Below the pieces are notes generated by a model. It did not search any database. It was not told the origin of the DNA and saw only the letters and a list, made by a program, of their open reading frames with translations. From Alicyclobacillus sp. ALC3 (GTDB lineage Bacteria; Bacillota; Bacilli; Alicyclobacillales; Alicyclobacillaceae): a DNA stretch of 64,000 nucleotides. Positions 47,179 to 57,741 of this stretch are shown here, piece by piece; position 1 is the stretch's first letter, and every line of letters begins with the position of its first letter. Location of the stretch: assembly GCF_028751195.1 (NCBI RefSeq), contig NZ_CP066784.1:248001-312000 (forward strand). The letters run 5' to 3'. Made by a program: the position numbers and the translations under genes.

Positions 47179-48387
47179 TCATGGCTGTTCATTCGCCTGA
47201 TTGAAAAAGTCGACGACCTTGTCGAGGATGCGATTCGCCACTTCGTGCTTCGGTAACAGCGGCAACATCTCGTCCGCCTCGTCGCGCCCGACTAGCGTCA
47301 CGCGGTTGGTATCAACCCCGAACCCTGCGTCAGACTCCAGTACGTTGTTCACAACGACTAGGTCGAGGTTCTTGCGCACAAGCTTGTCCCGACCATACTC
47401 AAGCGCCTGCCTTGTCTCCGCAGCAAACCCGACGAAGACTTGGTTGGCTGTTTTGTTCGCTGCGACGGTTCCCAAAACATCAGGGGTGGGCTCCAATTCC
47501 AGCGTAGGTGTACCGCCTGATTTTTTCCATTTATGTTCCAACCGCTCTCGTGGCCGGAAGTCTGCAGGCGCAGCCGCACTAATCAACACATCGGCAGCCG
47601 AGACGGCCGCTTGGACAGCACCAAGCATGTCTTCGGTGGACCGCACGGGCACCATCTTCACACCCACGACCGGGGCCAGAGACGTTGGACCGTGGATGAG
47701 GGTTACGGTTGCGCCGCGCAGTAGAGCAGCTTCTGCCAACGCGTACCCCATTTTGCCGGATGAGCGGTTGCTGAGAAAACGAACCGGGTCGATATCCTCG
47801 ACCGTTGGTCCAGCTGTCACAACAACTGAGCGACCTTGCAAGTCGACCTTGCGGGCTAGCAGCGCAGCGATGACGTCCGCGATGTCCTCGGGTTCCGCGA
47901 GCCGACCTTTGCCGGTGTACCCACACGCGAGTGGGCCACTTCCGGGATCGACAATCACGGCCCCGCGCGCTCGCAGCACTTCGAGGTTCATCTGTACAGC
48001 CGGATGCGCGAGCATGTGCACGTTCATCGCGGGCGCAATCAGCATCGGCGCGGTTACAGCTAGAGCAGTGGTTGAGACCATGTCGTCAGCAATTCCGTTC
48101 GCTAGCTTGCCAATCAGGTTAGCTGTTGCAGGCGCTACTACGAACAGGTCTGCTCGGTCGGCAATCGCAATGTGCGCAATTTCCTGCGGCGCTGGTTCGT
48201 TCATCGTATCGACAATCACGGGGTGCTTGGAGAGGGATTGAAACGTCAATGGTTGAATAAAACGTGTCGCGTTCGCAGTCATGAGGACTTCCACCGAGTA
48301 ACCGCGTTTCGTCAGCAGACTGCACAGGGCAGCGGCCTTGTACGCCGCAATCCCGCCACCGACGCCGAGCACGACGGTCTGCGCCAT
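47179..48387 (-). CDS. coaBC: Bifunctional CoaBC (phosphopantothenoylcysteine synthetase/decarboxylase)
   Basis: Two steps of CoA synthesis: CTP-dependent ligation of cysteine to phosphopantothenate (CoaB) and FMN-dependent decarboxylation (CoaC). 402 aa. CoaC half: VLGVGGGIAAYKAAALCSLL, APAMNVHMLAHPAV and the flexible CGYTGKGRLAEPE with its cysteine. CoaB half: VVTAGPTVEDIDPVRFLSNR then SSGKMG, and the Lys near KWKKSGG. ATG 48387 follows GGAGGTGG; the 17-codon extension is unsupported. With coaD in this window, much of the CoA pathway is covered. Confidence 0.97.
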   Translation of the reverse strand: MAQTVVLGVGGGIAAYKAAALCSLLTKRGYSVEVLMTANATRFIQPLTFQSLSKHPVIVDTMNEPAPQEIAHIAIADRADLFVVAPATANLIGKLANGIADDMVSTTALAVTAPMLIAPAMNVHMLAHPAVQMNLEVLRARGAVIVDPGSGPLACGYTGKGRLAEPEDIADVIAALLARKVDLQGRSVVVTAGPTVEDIDPVRFLSNRSSGKMGYALAEAALLRGATVTLIHGPTSLAPVVGVKMVPVRSTEDMLGAVQAAVSAADVLISAAAPADFRPRERLEHKWKKSGGTPTLELEPTPDVLGTVAANKTANQVFVGFAAETRQALEYGRDKLVRKNLDLVVVNNVLESDAGFGVDTNRVTLVGRDEADEMLPLLPKHEVANRILDKVVDFFNQANEQP

Positions 48388-48460
48388 CCGCGCCACCTCC
48401 GAATCAGTCGAACAGGCCTGTGCAGAGGCACAGGCCAACTCAAAGTCCTATCAGGGTCAA

Positions 48461-48667
48461 TTACTTAATCCCGTCTCGCGTGCGGACGTATTGGATTTTT
48501 CCGTCGTAAATCTCCCACAGCGCACGGCTGACGTTCTTAGTAGTAGAAGAGTCCGGCATCGCCATGTTACGCTCTTGCAACTTACGGGCGCGTTTCGCTG
48601 CTGCTACCACTAGGGTGTACTTACTGTCAACCTTTTCAACCAATTCATCAATGGACGGATACAACAT
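48461..48667 (-). CDS. rpoZ: RNA polymerase omega subunit
   Basis: Small assembly subunit of RNA polymerase that chaperones beta-prime. 68 aa, from MLYPSIDELVEKVDSKYTLV, with the conserved AAAKRARKLQE helix. AGGAGG lies 8 nt upstream. It follows remA with only 69 bp between; gmk, normally located there, is absent. Confidence 0.96.
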   Translation of the reverse strand: MLYPSIDELVEKVDSKYTLVVAAAKRARKLQERNMAMPDSSTTKNVSRALWEIYDGKIQYVRTRDGIK

Positions 48668-48736
48668 CAAAGTGGCCTCCTCATCTAGGTGCTTATTCCA
48701 AGCGTCGCGGCAACTACTCCACCGCGCATGTGGTTT

Positions 48737-49006
48737 CTATGACTCGTCATCGTCAAGCAACTGTTCTCTTGACATTAAGCGGTGCGCTACTGTTTCTGGT
48801 TGCACAGCCGAAAGAATCATATGGTTGCTGTCCATGATGATCACGGCTCTCGTGCGGCGTCCGTACGTCGCATCGATGAGCATCCCGCTCTCCCTGGCCT
48901 CTTGGACAATGCGCTTAATCGGCGCAGACTCAGGACTGATGATGGAGACAATTCGCCCGGCAGAGACAATGTTGCCAAACCCGATATTCACCAGTTTGAT
49001 GCCCAC
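48737..49006 (-). CDS. remA: Biofilm matrix regulator RemA (YlzA, DUF370)
   Basis: DNA-binding regulator of matrix and osmoprotection genes in Bacillus; the ring-shaped oligomer binds DNA without a classic HTH. 89 aa from GTG 49006: [64 protein letters not shown] 6 nt before the GTG fixes this start, and the upstream extension belongs to the end of yicC. In other taxa the neighbourhood (yicC-remA-gmk-rpoZ) is conserved. Confidence 0.96.
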   Translation of the reverse strand: MGIKLVNIGFGNIVSAGRIVSIISPESAPIKRIVQEARESGMLIDATYGRRTRAVIIMDSNHMILSAVQPETVAHRLMSREQLLDDDES

Positions 49007-49037
49007 GCCATCCCCTCCGGATCTGCGACGACTTCCG

Positions 49038-49922
49038 CTATTCAATATTTTGAACCTGCTCTCGCAGCTGTTCGACAATCGTCTTGCCTTCCACGACGCC
49101 TTGTGAAATCGCCAAGTCAGAACTTTTCGCAGCTATTGTGTTGAGTTCACGTTGCAGCTCTTGAACAATAAAGTCGAGTCTCCGTCCAATCGGACTGTCT
49201 GTCGCCAGTGCCTCCGAAAACGCCTGCAGGTGCGCAGTGAGTCGAGTCAACTCTTCGTCAATCGCTGCTTTATCGGCCATAAGGGCGACTTCTGCAGCAA
49301 GACGGCTGTCGTCGACGCTTGTTTGCGCTTCCGCCAACCGTTTTTGCAGTCGGTCGCGAAAGGTGGAAACGACATGCGGTGCGCGCGTCTCGATAGTCGC
49401 TACCACACCTTCGAGCAGTTCCACCCTAGCCGCCAAGTCCCGTGTAAGTCGCGTGCCTTCGCGTGTGCGCATTGCAATCAAGTCCGCTACAGCGACGCGA
49501 ACTGCCTCACCTAGCGCCGACTCAACCTGTTTTGGGTCGATTACGCCGGACTCAACACGCAGGACTTCCGGCTGCTGCAACCACACCGAAAGCGGTACAG
49601 GCACAGTGTCCCGTAGTCCTGGGTAGCGACTCTTCGCTTCTGCTTCAATGCTCATCAAGGCTTCTACCAGTCCCCAGTCGGCAGCGACGCGCTTTCTCTC
49701 CGCACCTGTCGCATCGACCGACACGTAGACATCTAGCCGCCCCCTTGCGACGTGCGTCGATAATTCCTGTCGCACTGACTCCTCGAGCCGTAGCAAGTCT
49801 CGCGGCATGCGCACACTGAACTCAGCGAACCGGTGATTGACGGCGCGCAGTTCAACCGTGACTGTCCCTTCGTCAAACGCCACAGTACTGCGGCCAAACC
49901 CAGTCATGCTGCGCACCGGCAC
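49038..49922 (-). CDS. yicC: YicC family endoribonuclease (YloC)
   Basis: Conserved stress-related protein; the family has been shown to act as an RNase. 294 aa: [20 protein letters not shown] opening, [24 protein letters not shown], and a C-terminal DUF1732 region with [33 protein letters not shown] and [20 protein letters not shown]. The start is GTG, with GGAGGG 6 nt upstream. First gene of the long run to spoVM. Confidence 0.95.
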   Translation of the reverse strand: MPVRSMTGFGRSTVAFDEGTVTVELRAVNHRFAEFSVRMPRDLLRLEESVRQELSTHVARGRLDVYVSVDATGAERKRVAADWGLVEALMSIEAEAKSRYPGLRDTVPVPLSVWLQQPEVLRVESGVIDPKQVESALGEAVRVAVADLIAMRTREGTRLTRDLAARVELLEGVVATIETRAPHVVSTFRDRLQKRLAEAQTSVDDSRLAAEVALMADKAAIDEELTRLTAHLQAFSEALATDSPIGRRLDFIVQELQRELNTIAAKSSDLAISQGVVEGKTIVEQLREQVQNIE

Positions 49923-49946
49923 GTGCAGCCCTCCAAACGTGACTTC

Positions 49947-49975
49947 ATTCTACTCGAACCTTAGTTCTCATACAA
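49947..49975 (-). promoter_or_regulatory. Promoter of the yicC-remA-rpoZ-coaBC-priA run
   Basis: Minus-strand TTGTAT, 17-bp spacer, TAGAAT, 25 bp before the yicC start and after the terminator of the Ca2+ ATPase gene. Confidence 0.75.
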
Positions 49976-49990
49976 GTTCTGCTTGGCAGC

Positions 49991-50015
49991 AAAGGGGTCG
50001 CCTACAGGCGACCCC
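49991..50015 (-). terminator. Terminator after the Ca2+ ATPase gene
   Basis: Stem GGGGTCGCC-TGTA-GGCGACCCC followed by TTTGCTG on the minus strand, about 28 bp after the stop. The T-tract is short. Confidence 0.7.
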
Positions 50016-50042
50016 TCGCGGGATGGTCAGAAGTACATCACC

Positions 50043-52781
50043 TCACCGCGTTGTCACACCCCGTGCGCTCGGGTGAGGGCGAATCGCGTTCCGTCCGGCC
50101 CGGCGTAGAGACAGCGCAAACGTCGGTACTGCTGCGGCAACAAGCACAATCAACCAGTCGCGACCACCAAGTTGAACCGTTTTAAAGGCCGCTGCCAGCG
50201 ACGGTACGTACAGTGTGAGCAAAAACAGAGCCACAGACGAAGCCACTGCCAGCAGCAGCCATTTATTCTCAAAGAAGTTGCGCTTGAAGATGCCCCCGTC
50301 TACGCTGCGGCAGTCAAACACCAGAATCAGCTGCGCCATCGTCAGCGTCGCGTAGGCCATGGTCTGCGCTTTGCCCAAGTCCCCAATGGAACCAGGGTTC
50401 AGCTTGAGCGACCAGTAGAACACAGCCAGTGTGACAAATCCAATGAGGACGCCACGGCTCATAATCTTCGTGGACAGCCCACGAGCAAAAATGCCTTCCG
50501 TGACGGGGCGCGGCGGTCGGTTCATAATGTCGCTTTCAGCAGGGTCGACACCGAGGGCAATCGCCGGGAGACCGTCCGTCACCAGATTCACCCACAAAAT
50601 TTGAATCGGCAACAATGGCAACGGCAACCCTGCCAACATGGCGACAAACATGGTGAGAATTTCACCCACGTTACTCGCGAGCAGGTAGCGGATGAACTTT
50701 CGAATATTGTCATAAATCCCGCGTCCCTCCTCGACAGCTGCGACAATGGTAGCGAAGTTGTCGTCACCGAGCACGAGCGCAGACGCCTCCTTGGCGACAT
50801 CTGTGCCCGTCATTCCCATTGCGATCCCGATGTCCGCCTGCTTAATCGCCGGCGCGTCGTTCACCCCATCCCCCGTCATCGCAACAACTTCTCCCTGCAC
50901 CTGCAGCGCGCGCACAATCTTCAGCTTATGCTCTGGCGTGACGCGAGCGAACACGCGCGTTGACTTGACGCACTCCGTCAACTCCGTCTCCGACAATGTG
51001 TCGAGTTCGCGCCCGGTCAGCGCCGTTCCCGTCGCATCGAGAATATTCAGCTGTCTTGCGATGGCGACAGCTGTCTCTGGGTGGTCACCCGTGATCATCA
51101 CAGTGCGGATACCAGCGTGGTGACACTTTTCAATGGCTTCATACACCTCTTCCCGCGGTGGGTCCATCATCCCGGTCAACCCGACGAACACCAAATTTTG
51201 TTCGGGGTCTGTGGCGAGCTTGGCAGCCTCCACACTCGGGAAGCGTCGATACCCAAAGGCGAGGTTGCGCAACGCGCTTTGCGCCATCTGCTGATTGGCA
51301 TCGGTCACACGTCGTTTTAGGCTTGCCGACAGCGTGACTTCTTTTCCGCTCGAGAACACTTGAATGGAGCGCTCCAGAAGCACATCCGGCGCACCCTTGA
51401 CGAACAAGAACACCTCTTCGCCACGCTTAACCAAGACCGACATGAGCTTGCGCTCCGAGTCAAACGGAATCTCGTCTAACCGTTCGTATACAGAGTCAAG
51501 TTCTTCGAACCCGGCTTTCTTCGCCATCACAAGCAAGGCGCCTTCCGTTGGGTCACCTTGCACAGTCCACTCGTTCACCCCCTCCGAGCGGTCTTCCATC
51601 AGTTGCATGACTGCGTTGTTACACACCGCGCTGATTTCGATCAGCGTCTTCAGCACTGGTCGTTTCGCGGGCGCGATGGGCTGGTCTTCAAACACGAACT
51701 CACCGACCGGGTTATACCCCGACCCGGAGACGCGGAACCAGTTTCCATCTGCCCACACGCGCTGGACGGTCATGCGGTTCTGTGTCAAGGTGCCAGTTTT
51801 GTCTGAGCAGATCACGGTTGCACAACCGAGGGTCTCGACAGATGGCAGTTTGCGGACGATGGCGTTGCGCTTAATCATGCGCTGTACACCAAGCGCAAGC
51901 GCAATCGTGACAATCGCCGGGAGACCTTCGGGAATCGCTGCAACCGCCAAGCTGACGCCAGCCAGAAACATTTCGTACAACTTGTGCCCGTGCAGCACAC
52001 CCGCAAGTACAACCAGCAAAGTAATCCCAAGAGCCACCCACACGAGCACCTTCCCGAGTTGGTCAAGACGCTGCTGGAGCGGTGTGAGCGACTCCTCGGA
52101 CTGCTGCATGAGGTCCGCGATCTTCCCCATCTCTGTGCTCATACCTGTCTCAGTCACGAGGACCTCGGCTTTACCGCGCGTCACCATCGTCCCCATATAG
52201 ACCATGTTGATGCGGTCACCGAGGGCTGAAACTGGGTCGATGTACGCGCTCGCCTGTTTGCTCACAGGCACGGACTCCCCGGTCAAAGCAGACTCTTCCA
52301 CGTCGAGTCCATACACCTGGATGACGCGGCCGTCCGCAGGGACGCGGTCACCGCCTTCTAGCAACACAACGTCGCCAGGCACGAGGTCTCGAGCCGGCAC
52401 CACGACGACCTGCCCGTCTCGACGGACATGGGCCATCGGGGCGGTCAGTTCACGCAGCGCGGACAGGGAACGTTCCGCGCGCACCTCCTGTACAAACCCA
52501 AGAATGCCGTTGAGAACAATGATGGCGATAATCGTGATGGCATCGGTGTACTCGCCGAGCAGTCCGGAAATGAGCGTGGCTGCAATCAGTACGATGATCA
52601 TGAAGTCGCGAAACTGATTGAAGAAAACGGTCAAGAGGGACACTTGTTTCCCCTCGGCGAGCTGGTTCAGACCATGTTTGGCTCGTCGTTGTCGGACTTG
52701 TTCCTCGGTGAGCCCGGACGGTGCCGATTCGAGCAGCGAGAGACAGTCCTTGACGGCGAGCGAGTGCCAGTTCTTTTCCAC
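50043..52781 (-). CDS. yloB: P-type Ca2+-transporting ATPase (YloB type, P2A)
   Basis: Membrane pump of the SERCA-like P2A group; in Bacillus YloB moves Ca2+ and aids spore formation and germination. About 912 aa: actuator TGES ([10 protein letters not shown]), ion-site PEGLP ([13 protein letters not shown]), phosphorylation site [13 protein letters not shown], hinge [17 protein letters not shown], and about ten hydrophobic segments with [20 protein letters not shown] in M6. GTG 52781 has AAGGGGTG upstream; a 30-codon extension overlaps the rqcH promoter zone and is unlikely. Confidence 0.95.
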   Translation of the reverse strand: MEKNWHSLAVKDCLSLLESAPSGLTEEQVRQRRAKHGLNQLAEGKQVSLLTVFFNQFRDFMIIVLIAATLISGLLGEYTDAITIIAIIVLNGILGFVQEVRAERSLSALRELTAPMAHVRRDGQVVVVPARDLVPGDVVLLEGGDRVPADGRVIQVYGLDVEESALTGESVPVSKQASAYIDPVSALGDRINMVYMGTMVTRGKAEVLVTETGMSTEMGKIADLMQQSEESLTPLQQRLDQLGKVLVWVALGITLLVVLAGVLHGHKLYEMFLAGVSLAVAAIPEGLPAIVTIALALGVQRMIKRNAIVRKLPSVETLGCATVICSDKTGTLTQNRMTVQRVWADGNWFRVSGSGYNPVGEFVFEDQPIAPAKRPVLKTLIEISAVCNNAVMQLMEDRSEGVNEWTVQGDPTEGALLVMAKKAGFEELDSVYERLDEIPFDSERKLMSVLVKRGEEVFLFVKGAPDVLLERSIQVFSSGKEVTLSASLKRRVTDANQQMAQSALRNLAFGYRRFPSVEAAKLATDPEQNLVFVGLTGMMDPPREEVYEAIEKCHHAGIRTVMITGDHPETAVAIARQLNILDATGTALTGRELDTLSETELTECVKSTRVFARVTPEHKLKIVRALQVQGEVVAMTGDGVNDAPAIKQADIGIAMGMTGTDVAKEASALVLGDDNFATIVAAVEEGRGIYDNIRKFIRYLLASNVGEILTMFVAMLAGLPLPLLPIQILWVNLVTDGLPAIALGVDPAESDIMNRPPRPVTEGIFARGLSTKIMSRGVLIGFVTLAVFYWSLKLNPGSIGDLGKAQTMAYATLTMAQLILVFDCRSVDGGIFKRNFFENKWLLLAVASSVALFLLTLYVPSLAAAFKTVQLGGRDWLIVLVAAAVPTFALSLRRAGRNAIRPHPSARGVTTR

Positions 52782-52870
52782 AGGAGCCACCCCTTCACAC
52801 CAACTTGTCTCGTAATTTCTATGCTTGGTCACACGCGAAAATGTCCAAGCCAACCGCAGCGCGCGCTCCA

Positions 52871-52899
52871 TTGCTCAGATGTGGCAGGGTGGCTATACT
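52871..52899 (+). promoter_or_regulatory. Promoter of rqcH
   Basis: Plus-strand TTGCTC, 17-bp spacer, TATACT, about 80 bp before the GTG start. Confidence 0.7.
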
Positions 52900-52981
52900 C
52901 AGAAGGAACTTGACGAACCATGCTGGAACGCATAGCAGAACGAAGCAACGCATGGTACAAGTCAGAAGGATGTGAAACGGT

Positions 52982-54757
52982 GTGGATGGATTCGCCATCG
53001 CAGCGCTGGCAAAAGAGTGGCAGAGACGGCTCGTGCCGGCAAGAATTGAAAAAATACATCAACCGAGTGCACGCGACATCGTTCTGACGGTCCGCACCCG
53101 TGGCGAGAGTGAAAGGCTCCTCCTGTCCGCACACCGGCAAGCTCCGCGCGCGCACGCGCTGTACGGAACGCGCCCTGGGAATCCAGAGGAACCGCCGATG
53201 TTTTGCATGTTGCTGCGAAAGCGGCTGGAGTCCGGGCGACTTGTGGGCGTACGACAGCAAGGAACGGACCGTGTGCTCGAGTTGTCGGTCGAGGCAGTGA
53301 ACGAGCTTGGCGACCTGGTGCGTTATGTCCTTGTGCTCGAAGTGATGGGAAAACACAGCAACCTCATGTTGTGCACCAGTGACGAGAACGGACGACCTGA
53401 CCAGGTCGTCGACAGCATTGTCCGCGTTTCCTCGCAGATGAGTCGCGTCCGCCCAATTTTCCCAGGAGTCGACTACGAACAAGCCCCACCTCAGCAGAGA
53501 ACACCAGCAGCGGCGATTGATGAAGTGGCCATCGCCAAGCTCAATCTTGCAGCACTCGGAGCCAAAGAACAGGTTCGAACGCTGTGTGGACTCGTTGCCG
53601 GGATGGGACCCACGACAGCCCGCGAAGCGCTCTACCGCGCCGGACCCGACCTTGTCGCAAGCCGGGTCGCCGCGGCTGTACTACAACTCGATTGCGCCGT
53701 CCGAACGGATACAGAACCTGCTTCGGTCGGCCTCGACGAACTCGGGCGAGCTGTCGCTGCTGCTCCGTTTGCGTTGACGTCCTATGCGGGGATGCTCGAG
53801 ATGCCGTCGTTTGACGGCGCGCTCGACGCATTGTACAAGGAAATGATGCTGCAACAGCGCCTGTCCAATCTTGCAGCGGACTTGTCAGCCCGCGTTGCGG
53901 AACAAATTGACCGAGTGCGCGGCAAACTCGAGAAAGTGACTCAAATGCTCAGGGACAACCAGGACTATGAGTCACCGCGGATGGCAGCAGACTTGTTAAC
54001 AGCCTACGCGCACGCGGTCGACAAGGGTCAGTCAGAAGTCACGCTGCCGAATTTTTACGATGAGGAACGTCCACTCACGATTATCCTCGACCCTGGGCAG
54101 AGTGCGATTGAAAACGCACAGCGCTACTATCGACACAGCAGTAAGAAGAAACGCTCGTTACCGATTCTCGAGTCACAGCGCGCGCAAGCCAAGCAAGACC
54201 TCGACTACCTTGAAGGCGTCCGGAGTCAACTGCAGGACGCGAGCCCTGCAGAACTCGAGGAAATCCGGGAGGAACTGGTCAAAGAAGGTTTCGTCAGCGC
54301 GCCGCGCCGCAGAAACGGACGCGGAAAAGCCGCGAAGACAGACCGACGTTCGGAAGCCCCTGCGCTTGTGAGCAGCGATGGCATGACCATCCGCGTCGGG
54401 CGAAACAATGCACAAAACGACCGTTTGACGTTTCGCAGGAGCCAGTCGGAAGACATCTGGCTGCACGTAAAGGATGCCCCGGGGTCGCACGTCGTGATCT
54501 CGACAAATGGGCAGCCTGTGCCTGATTCGACACTGCACGAGGCTGCGTTACTGGCCGCGTATTTCAGCAAAGCCAGAGACTCCGCGAACGTACCGGTTGA
54601 TTGTACCCAGGTAAAGCACGTGTGGAAACCATCTGGGGGGCGCCCCGGACTCGCTTTGTATGATCACTACAAAACTCTGTTTGTCAGCCCCGACCGCTCA
54701 CAGCTTGGCGTCCTGCTCCAAAAGCTCGAGCGACGGCAGGGGCCAACCGTCAAATAA
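52982..54757 (+). CDS. rqcH: Ribosome-associated quality control factor RqcH (NFACT, YloA)
   Basis: Binds obstructed 50S subunits and adds C-terminal alanine tails that mark stalled peptides for degradation. Older annotations call it a fibronectin-binding protein. 591 aa: NFACT-N (MDGFAIAALAKEW start; the Asp-Arg pair at 96-97 in GTDRVLEL matches the residues needed for Ala tailing), a helical hairpin domain, the coiled-coil middle (about 280-440) and NFACT-R (WLHVKDAPGSHVVI to the C-terminus). GTG start. It is divergent from the ATPase gene, and its 3' end overlaps the convergent DUF2254 gene by 60 bp. Confidence 0.95.
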   Translation: MDGFAIAALAKEWQRRLVPARIEKIHQPSARDIVLTVRTRGESERLLLSAHRQAPRAHALYGTRPGNPEEPPMFCMLLRKRLESGRLVGVRQQGTDRVLELSVEAVNELGDLVRYVLVLEVMGKHSNLMLCTSDENGRPDQVVDSIVRVSSQMSRVRPIFPGVDYEQAPPQQRTPAAAIDEVAIAKLNLAALGAKEQVRTLCGLVAGMGPTTAREALYRAGPDLVASRVAAAVLQLDCAVRTDTEPASVGLDELGRAVAAAPFALTSYAGMLEMPSFDGALDALYKEMMLQQRLSNLAADLSARVAEQIDRVRGKLEKVTQMLRDNQDYESPRMAADLLTAYAHAVDKGQSEVTLPNFYDEERPLTIILDPGQSAIENAQRYYRHSSKKKRSLPILESQRAQAKQDLDYLEGVRSQLQDASPAELEEIREELVKEGFVSAPRRRNGRGKAAKTDRRSEAPALVSSDGMTIRVGRNNAQNDRLTFRRSQSEDIWLHVKDAPGSHVVISTNGQPVPDSTLHEAALLAAYFSKARDSANVPVDCTQVKHVWKPSGGRPGLALYDHYKTLFVSPDRSQLGVLLQKLERRQGPTVK

Positions 54758-56164
54758 ATTGCCTTGCCTTGCCGCGAGCTCCCTGCGCAGACGCGTCACC
54801 TCGTCTTGAGTAGGGTGAAGACGCCACCCGTACCACAAGGTCCGAGCAACGTCCCTGCGATCGGCATGCAGCGCAATTAAGACTGCGAGTATCCAAACCC
54901 CACGCGCGTTCGGTACATACCGCGCGCGCGTTTGCCACCATGCGCAAAAGCGCGCTGCATCTTGGACAGAGGCTACACGGACAAAAGCCTTCCACAGCGA
55001 CAGATAGCTTAAAAGCGCCTGCCACGCGTCGTCACCCGGAAGCGCAGACAGCGTCGCGTCAAGTTCGTTCGGCATCAGAAACCCTTCCAACAACGTACCC
55101 GCCGTGCTAGGCTGAGCGTGAAACGCGTTCTCGCCGATGACCTGGACGACCTGCCAGGTCCGCAGGCAAAACGTCCGCCCTCTCCCATTCGTTCTGGCCG
55201 CGAACAGCCCTAGTTGATACAGACGGTCTGCGACTGCCTCAACGTAATAGGTGTGCCCTTCCATGAGCAGGTGGCTAAACACAATCTCTCGGTACGCCTG
55301 CACCACTCGTTCTGCGATGGGCCAGGCACACACTTGCAGATAGGCGTGACCTTGTTTGTGAAGAGCGTTGAGTGCCCCGTGCAGGAGTCCCGTTTCGCGC
55401 TCTTTAATGGCCACACCGACAATCTCTACCCATTGGTCGACGACGCTCTTATGTACCGCCAGCAGCGGGTCCTGTTCCGACTGAGGTACGGGGAGGGTCG
55501 TCGCCGTGAACAACATTGCTTCTGTGCAGCGCTGGCCCGTCACAGAGTCGTTGACAGATGCGGCGCGCTTGGCTATATCGCAGATCTGCTCAACGTTTTC
55601 AAGTGCCGATGGCCAGCGATGACGACGACAAGCACGGGCAAAATCACGCAGGATGAGCCCGATGATACGCTCCGGCTTGAGAAGCTGCACGACCGCGTAC
55701 ATATATATGATGAGGCTGATGAAACAGATGATCACGAGCACAAGGTCCGCGCTCATCTCCGGTCGCAGCGGTTGCGGCAACGGGTCGTTGACCGGGTCAC
55801 GAATTTTTGCCATCAGGAAGAAACTGTGCATGATCGTCACCAGGTAAAAAGTGAATAGTGACGCGTTATATGGCAACCGTACGAAAAAGTCCAGTACGCG
55901 GTGTGTGTAGTTGCTAGCGGTCAACTGGATGGCGACCAAAATAATGGAGATGCACAGAGCCAGAATGGTCGACAGCGAAGAGACGATGGTGTTGAGGTAG
56001 TTGCGAGCCGTGTCCGTGTCCCCTGAAAATAAATTGGGCGGACGGAGAAACACTACGAGAATAATGACACCTGACAGAAACAGGTGAAAGACCCACGATG
56101 ACACGACGAAGCGCGCACGGTCGGCAACCGCACGCGACCAATTCACAGTATCCATTGCGGGCAT
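54698..56164 (-). CDS. DUF2254-like membrane protein
   Basis: Predicted inner-membrane protein of unknown function. About 488 aa: four hydrophobic segments in the first 160 residues (VSSWVFHLFLSGVIILVVFL; YLNTIVSSLSTILALCISII; ASLFTFYLVTIMHSFFLM; DLVLVIICFISLIIYMYAVV), then a long soluble C-terminal domain. The segment LVAIQLTASNYTHRVLDFF resembles the DUF2254 signature. ATG 56164 has AGGGGG close upstream; ATG 56188 is an alternative. It is convergent with rqcH (60-bp overlap) and divergent from the gdh gene. Confidence 0.75.
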   Translation of the reverse strand: MPAMDTVNWSRAVADRARFVVSSWVFHLFLSGVIILVVFLRPPNLFSGDTDTARNYLNTIVSSLSTILALCISIILVAIQLTASNYTHRVLDFFVRLPYNASLFTFYLVTIMHSFFLMAKIRDPVNDPLPQPLRPEMSADLVLVIICFISLIIYMYAVVQLLKPERIIGLILRDFARACRRHRWPSALENVEQICDIAKRAASVNDSVTGQRCTEAMLFTATTLPVPQSEQDPLLAVHKSVVDQWVEIVGVAIKERETGLLHGALNALHKQGHAYLQVCAWPIAERVVQAYREIVFSHLLMEGHTYYVEAVADRLYQLGLFAARTNGRGRTFCLRTWQVVQVIGENAFHAQPSTAGTLLEGFLMPNELDATLSALPGDDAWQALLSYLSLWKAFVRVASVQDAARFCAWWQTRARYVPNARGVWILAVLIALHADRRDVARTLWYGWRLHPTQDEVTRLRRELAARQGNLFDGWPLPSLELLEQDAKL

Positions 56165-56346
56165 ACCGCCCCCTCGCTTTCCAGCCATGTATACGAGAAT
56201 CCTCAGTCCGAGCCTCTTTCCATCGTGCCCAGTCTGATTTAATATGAAACGGGTACTTCCGGTCCCTTCTGCAGGGGAATCCGGGCTCGTGGAGAATACA
56301 TTGTCGAACACCACGAGCGAAGCCAAAAGGAGCGTGTATTCGCAAA

Positions 56347-57636
56347 ATGAGTATGCAGGTCAGCAAGCGTCTTGCCGCTGGTGCGAGCATGCCTGCGCCT
56401 GGGGAAAACGTTCTCACGAACACCCAGGACGCAGTCCACGCAGCGCTGAGCCGATTAGGGTACTCGGATACAGTCTTCGAACTGTTAAAGGAACCAATCC
56501 GGGTGATGACTGTGCGCATTCCCGTCCGTATGGACAACGGGGAAGTAGAAGTGTTCACAGGATATCGGGCACAGCACAACGACTCTGTAGGACCAACGAA
56601 GGGCGGAATTCGGTTTCACCCAAACGTCACAATCGAAGAGGTCAAAGCGCTCTCAATCTGGATGAGCATCAAGTGTGGCATCTTTGACCTGCCATACGGC
56701 GGTGCCAAAGGTGGCATCGTCTGCGACCCGCGCTCCATGTCCGTACATGAACAGGAGCGCTTGGCTCGTGGTTACGTTCGCGCGATTAGCCAGATTGTCG
56801 GCCCGGCCAAAGACATCCCGGCGCCAGACGTCTACACAAATCCGCAAATCATGGCTTGGATGTACGACGAGTACAGCCGTATCCGGGAATACGACTCCCC
56901 CAACTTCATCACTGGCAAGCCCCTCGTTCTCGGCGGGTCAAAAGGCCGTGAGCAGGCCACAGCACTCGGCGTCTGCATCGCGATGCGCGAGGCGGCCCAC
57001 ACTCGCAATCAAGAAGTGAACGGGCTGCGCGTCATCATCCAGGGGTTTGGCAACGTCGGTAGCAACACGGCTCGCATCCTGCACGAGATGGGCGCTACGA
57101 TCGTCGGGATTAGCGATGCAGCAGGCGCGATGTACGACGAAAGTGGTCTCGACATCCCGACACTGCTCGAAGAACGCGATTCGTTTGGCATGGTAACCCC
57201 CCACTACAAGGACACCATTAGCAACGAAGAACTTCTGGTCAAGCCTTGCGACGTGCTGATTCCAGCAGCACTTGAAAACCAGATTACCGCCGAAAACGCG
57301 CCCAGTATCCAGGCTTCAATCGTCATTGAAGCCGCCAATGGCCCAACGACGCCGGCTGCCGATGAAATCCTGAAGAACCGCGGCGTCTTGTTGATTCCTG
57401 ACGTACTCGCCAACGCAGGCGGCGTGACAGTCTCCTACTTTGAGTGGGTGCAAAACAGCCAAGGTTGGTACTGGAGCGAAGAAGAGGTCAACGACCGCAT
57501 GGAGAAAATGATGGTCGACTCGGTGCAGAACATTCTGCGTACTGCCAAGCGCTATCAGGTTTCTACGCGTCTCGCGGCGTATATGGTTGGCATCCGTCCG
57601 TTCGCGGAAGCTATGCGTTGGCGCGGTTGGGTCTAA
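56347..57636 (+). CDS. gdhA: Glutamate dehydrogenase (RocG/GudB type)
   Basis: Hexameric oxidative deamination of glutamate to 2-oxoglutarate, usually NAD-linked and catabolic in Bacillales. 429 aa: [11 protein letters not shown] with the substrate Lys, the catalytic region [32 protein letters not shown], the Rossmann motif [16 protein letters not shown] and [20 protein letters not shown]. The start MSMQ has AAAGGAG somewhat far (14 nt), so the exact start is uncertain. A TTTCCA-17-TAATAT element about 100 bp upstream may be the promoter. NAD versus NADP use cannot be settled by eye. Confidence 0.93.
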   Translation: MSMQVSKRLAAGASMPAPGENVLTNTQDAVHAALSRLGYSDTVFELLKEPIRVMTVRIPVRMDNGEVEVFTGYRAQHNDSVGPTKGGIRFHPNVTIEEVKALSIWMSIKCGIFDLPYGGAKGGIVCDPRSMSVHEQERLARGYVRAISQIVGPAKDIPAPDVYTNPQIMAWMYDEYSRIREYDSPNFITGKPLVLGGSKGREQATALGVCIAMREAAHTRNQEVNGLRVIIQGFGNVGSNTARILHEMGATIVGISDAAGAMYDESGLDIPTLLEERDSFGMVTPHYKDTISNEELLVKPCDVLIPAALENQITAENAPSIQASIVIEAANGPTTPAADEILKNRGVLLIPDVLANAGGVTVSYFEWVQNSQGWYWSEEEVNDRMEKMMVDSVQNILRTAKRYQVSTRLAAYMVGIRPFAEAMRWRGWV

Positions 57637-57710
57637 CACCCTCGAATCACAAATAACAAAGGCTGTCTCCGAGCACACCGAGTGACTTGTGGGGTCAGTC
57701 AGACCATACG

Positions 57711-57741
57711 AAGGGACTGCCCTACCGGGCAGTCCCTTTAC
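57711..57741 (+). terminator. Terminator after glutamate dehydrogenase
   Basis: Stem AAGGGACTGCCC-TACC-GGGCAGTCCCTT followed by TTA on plus, about 75 bp after the stop. A strong 12-bp stem with a modest T-tract. Confidence 0.85.
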
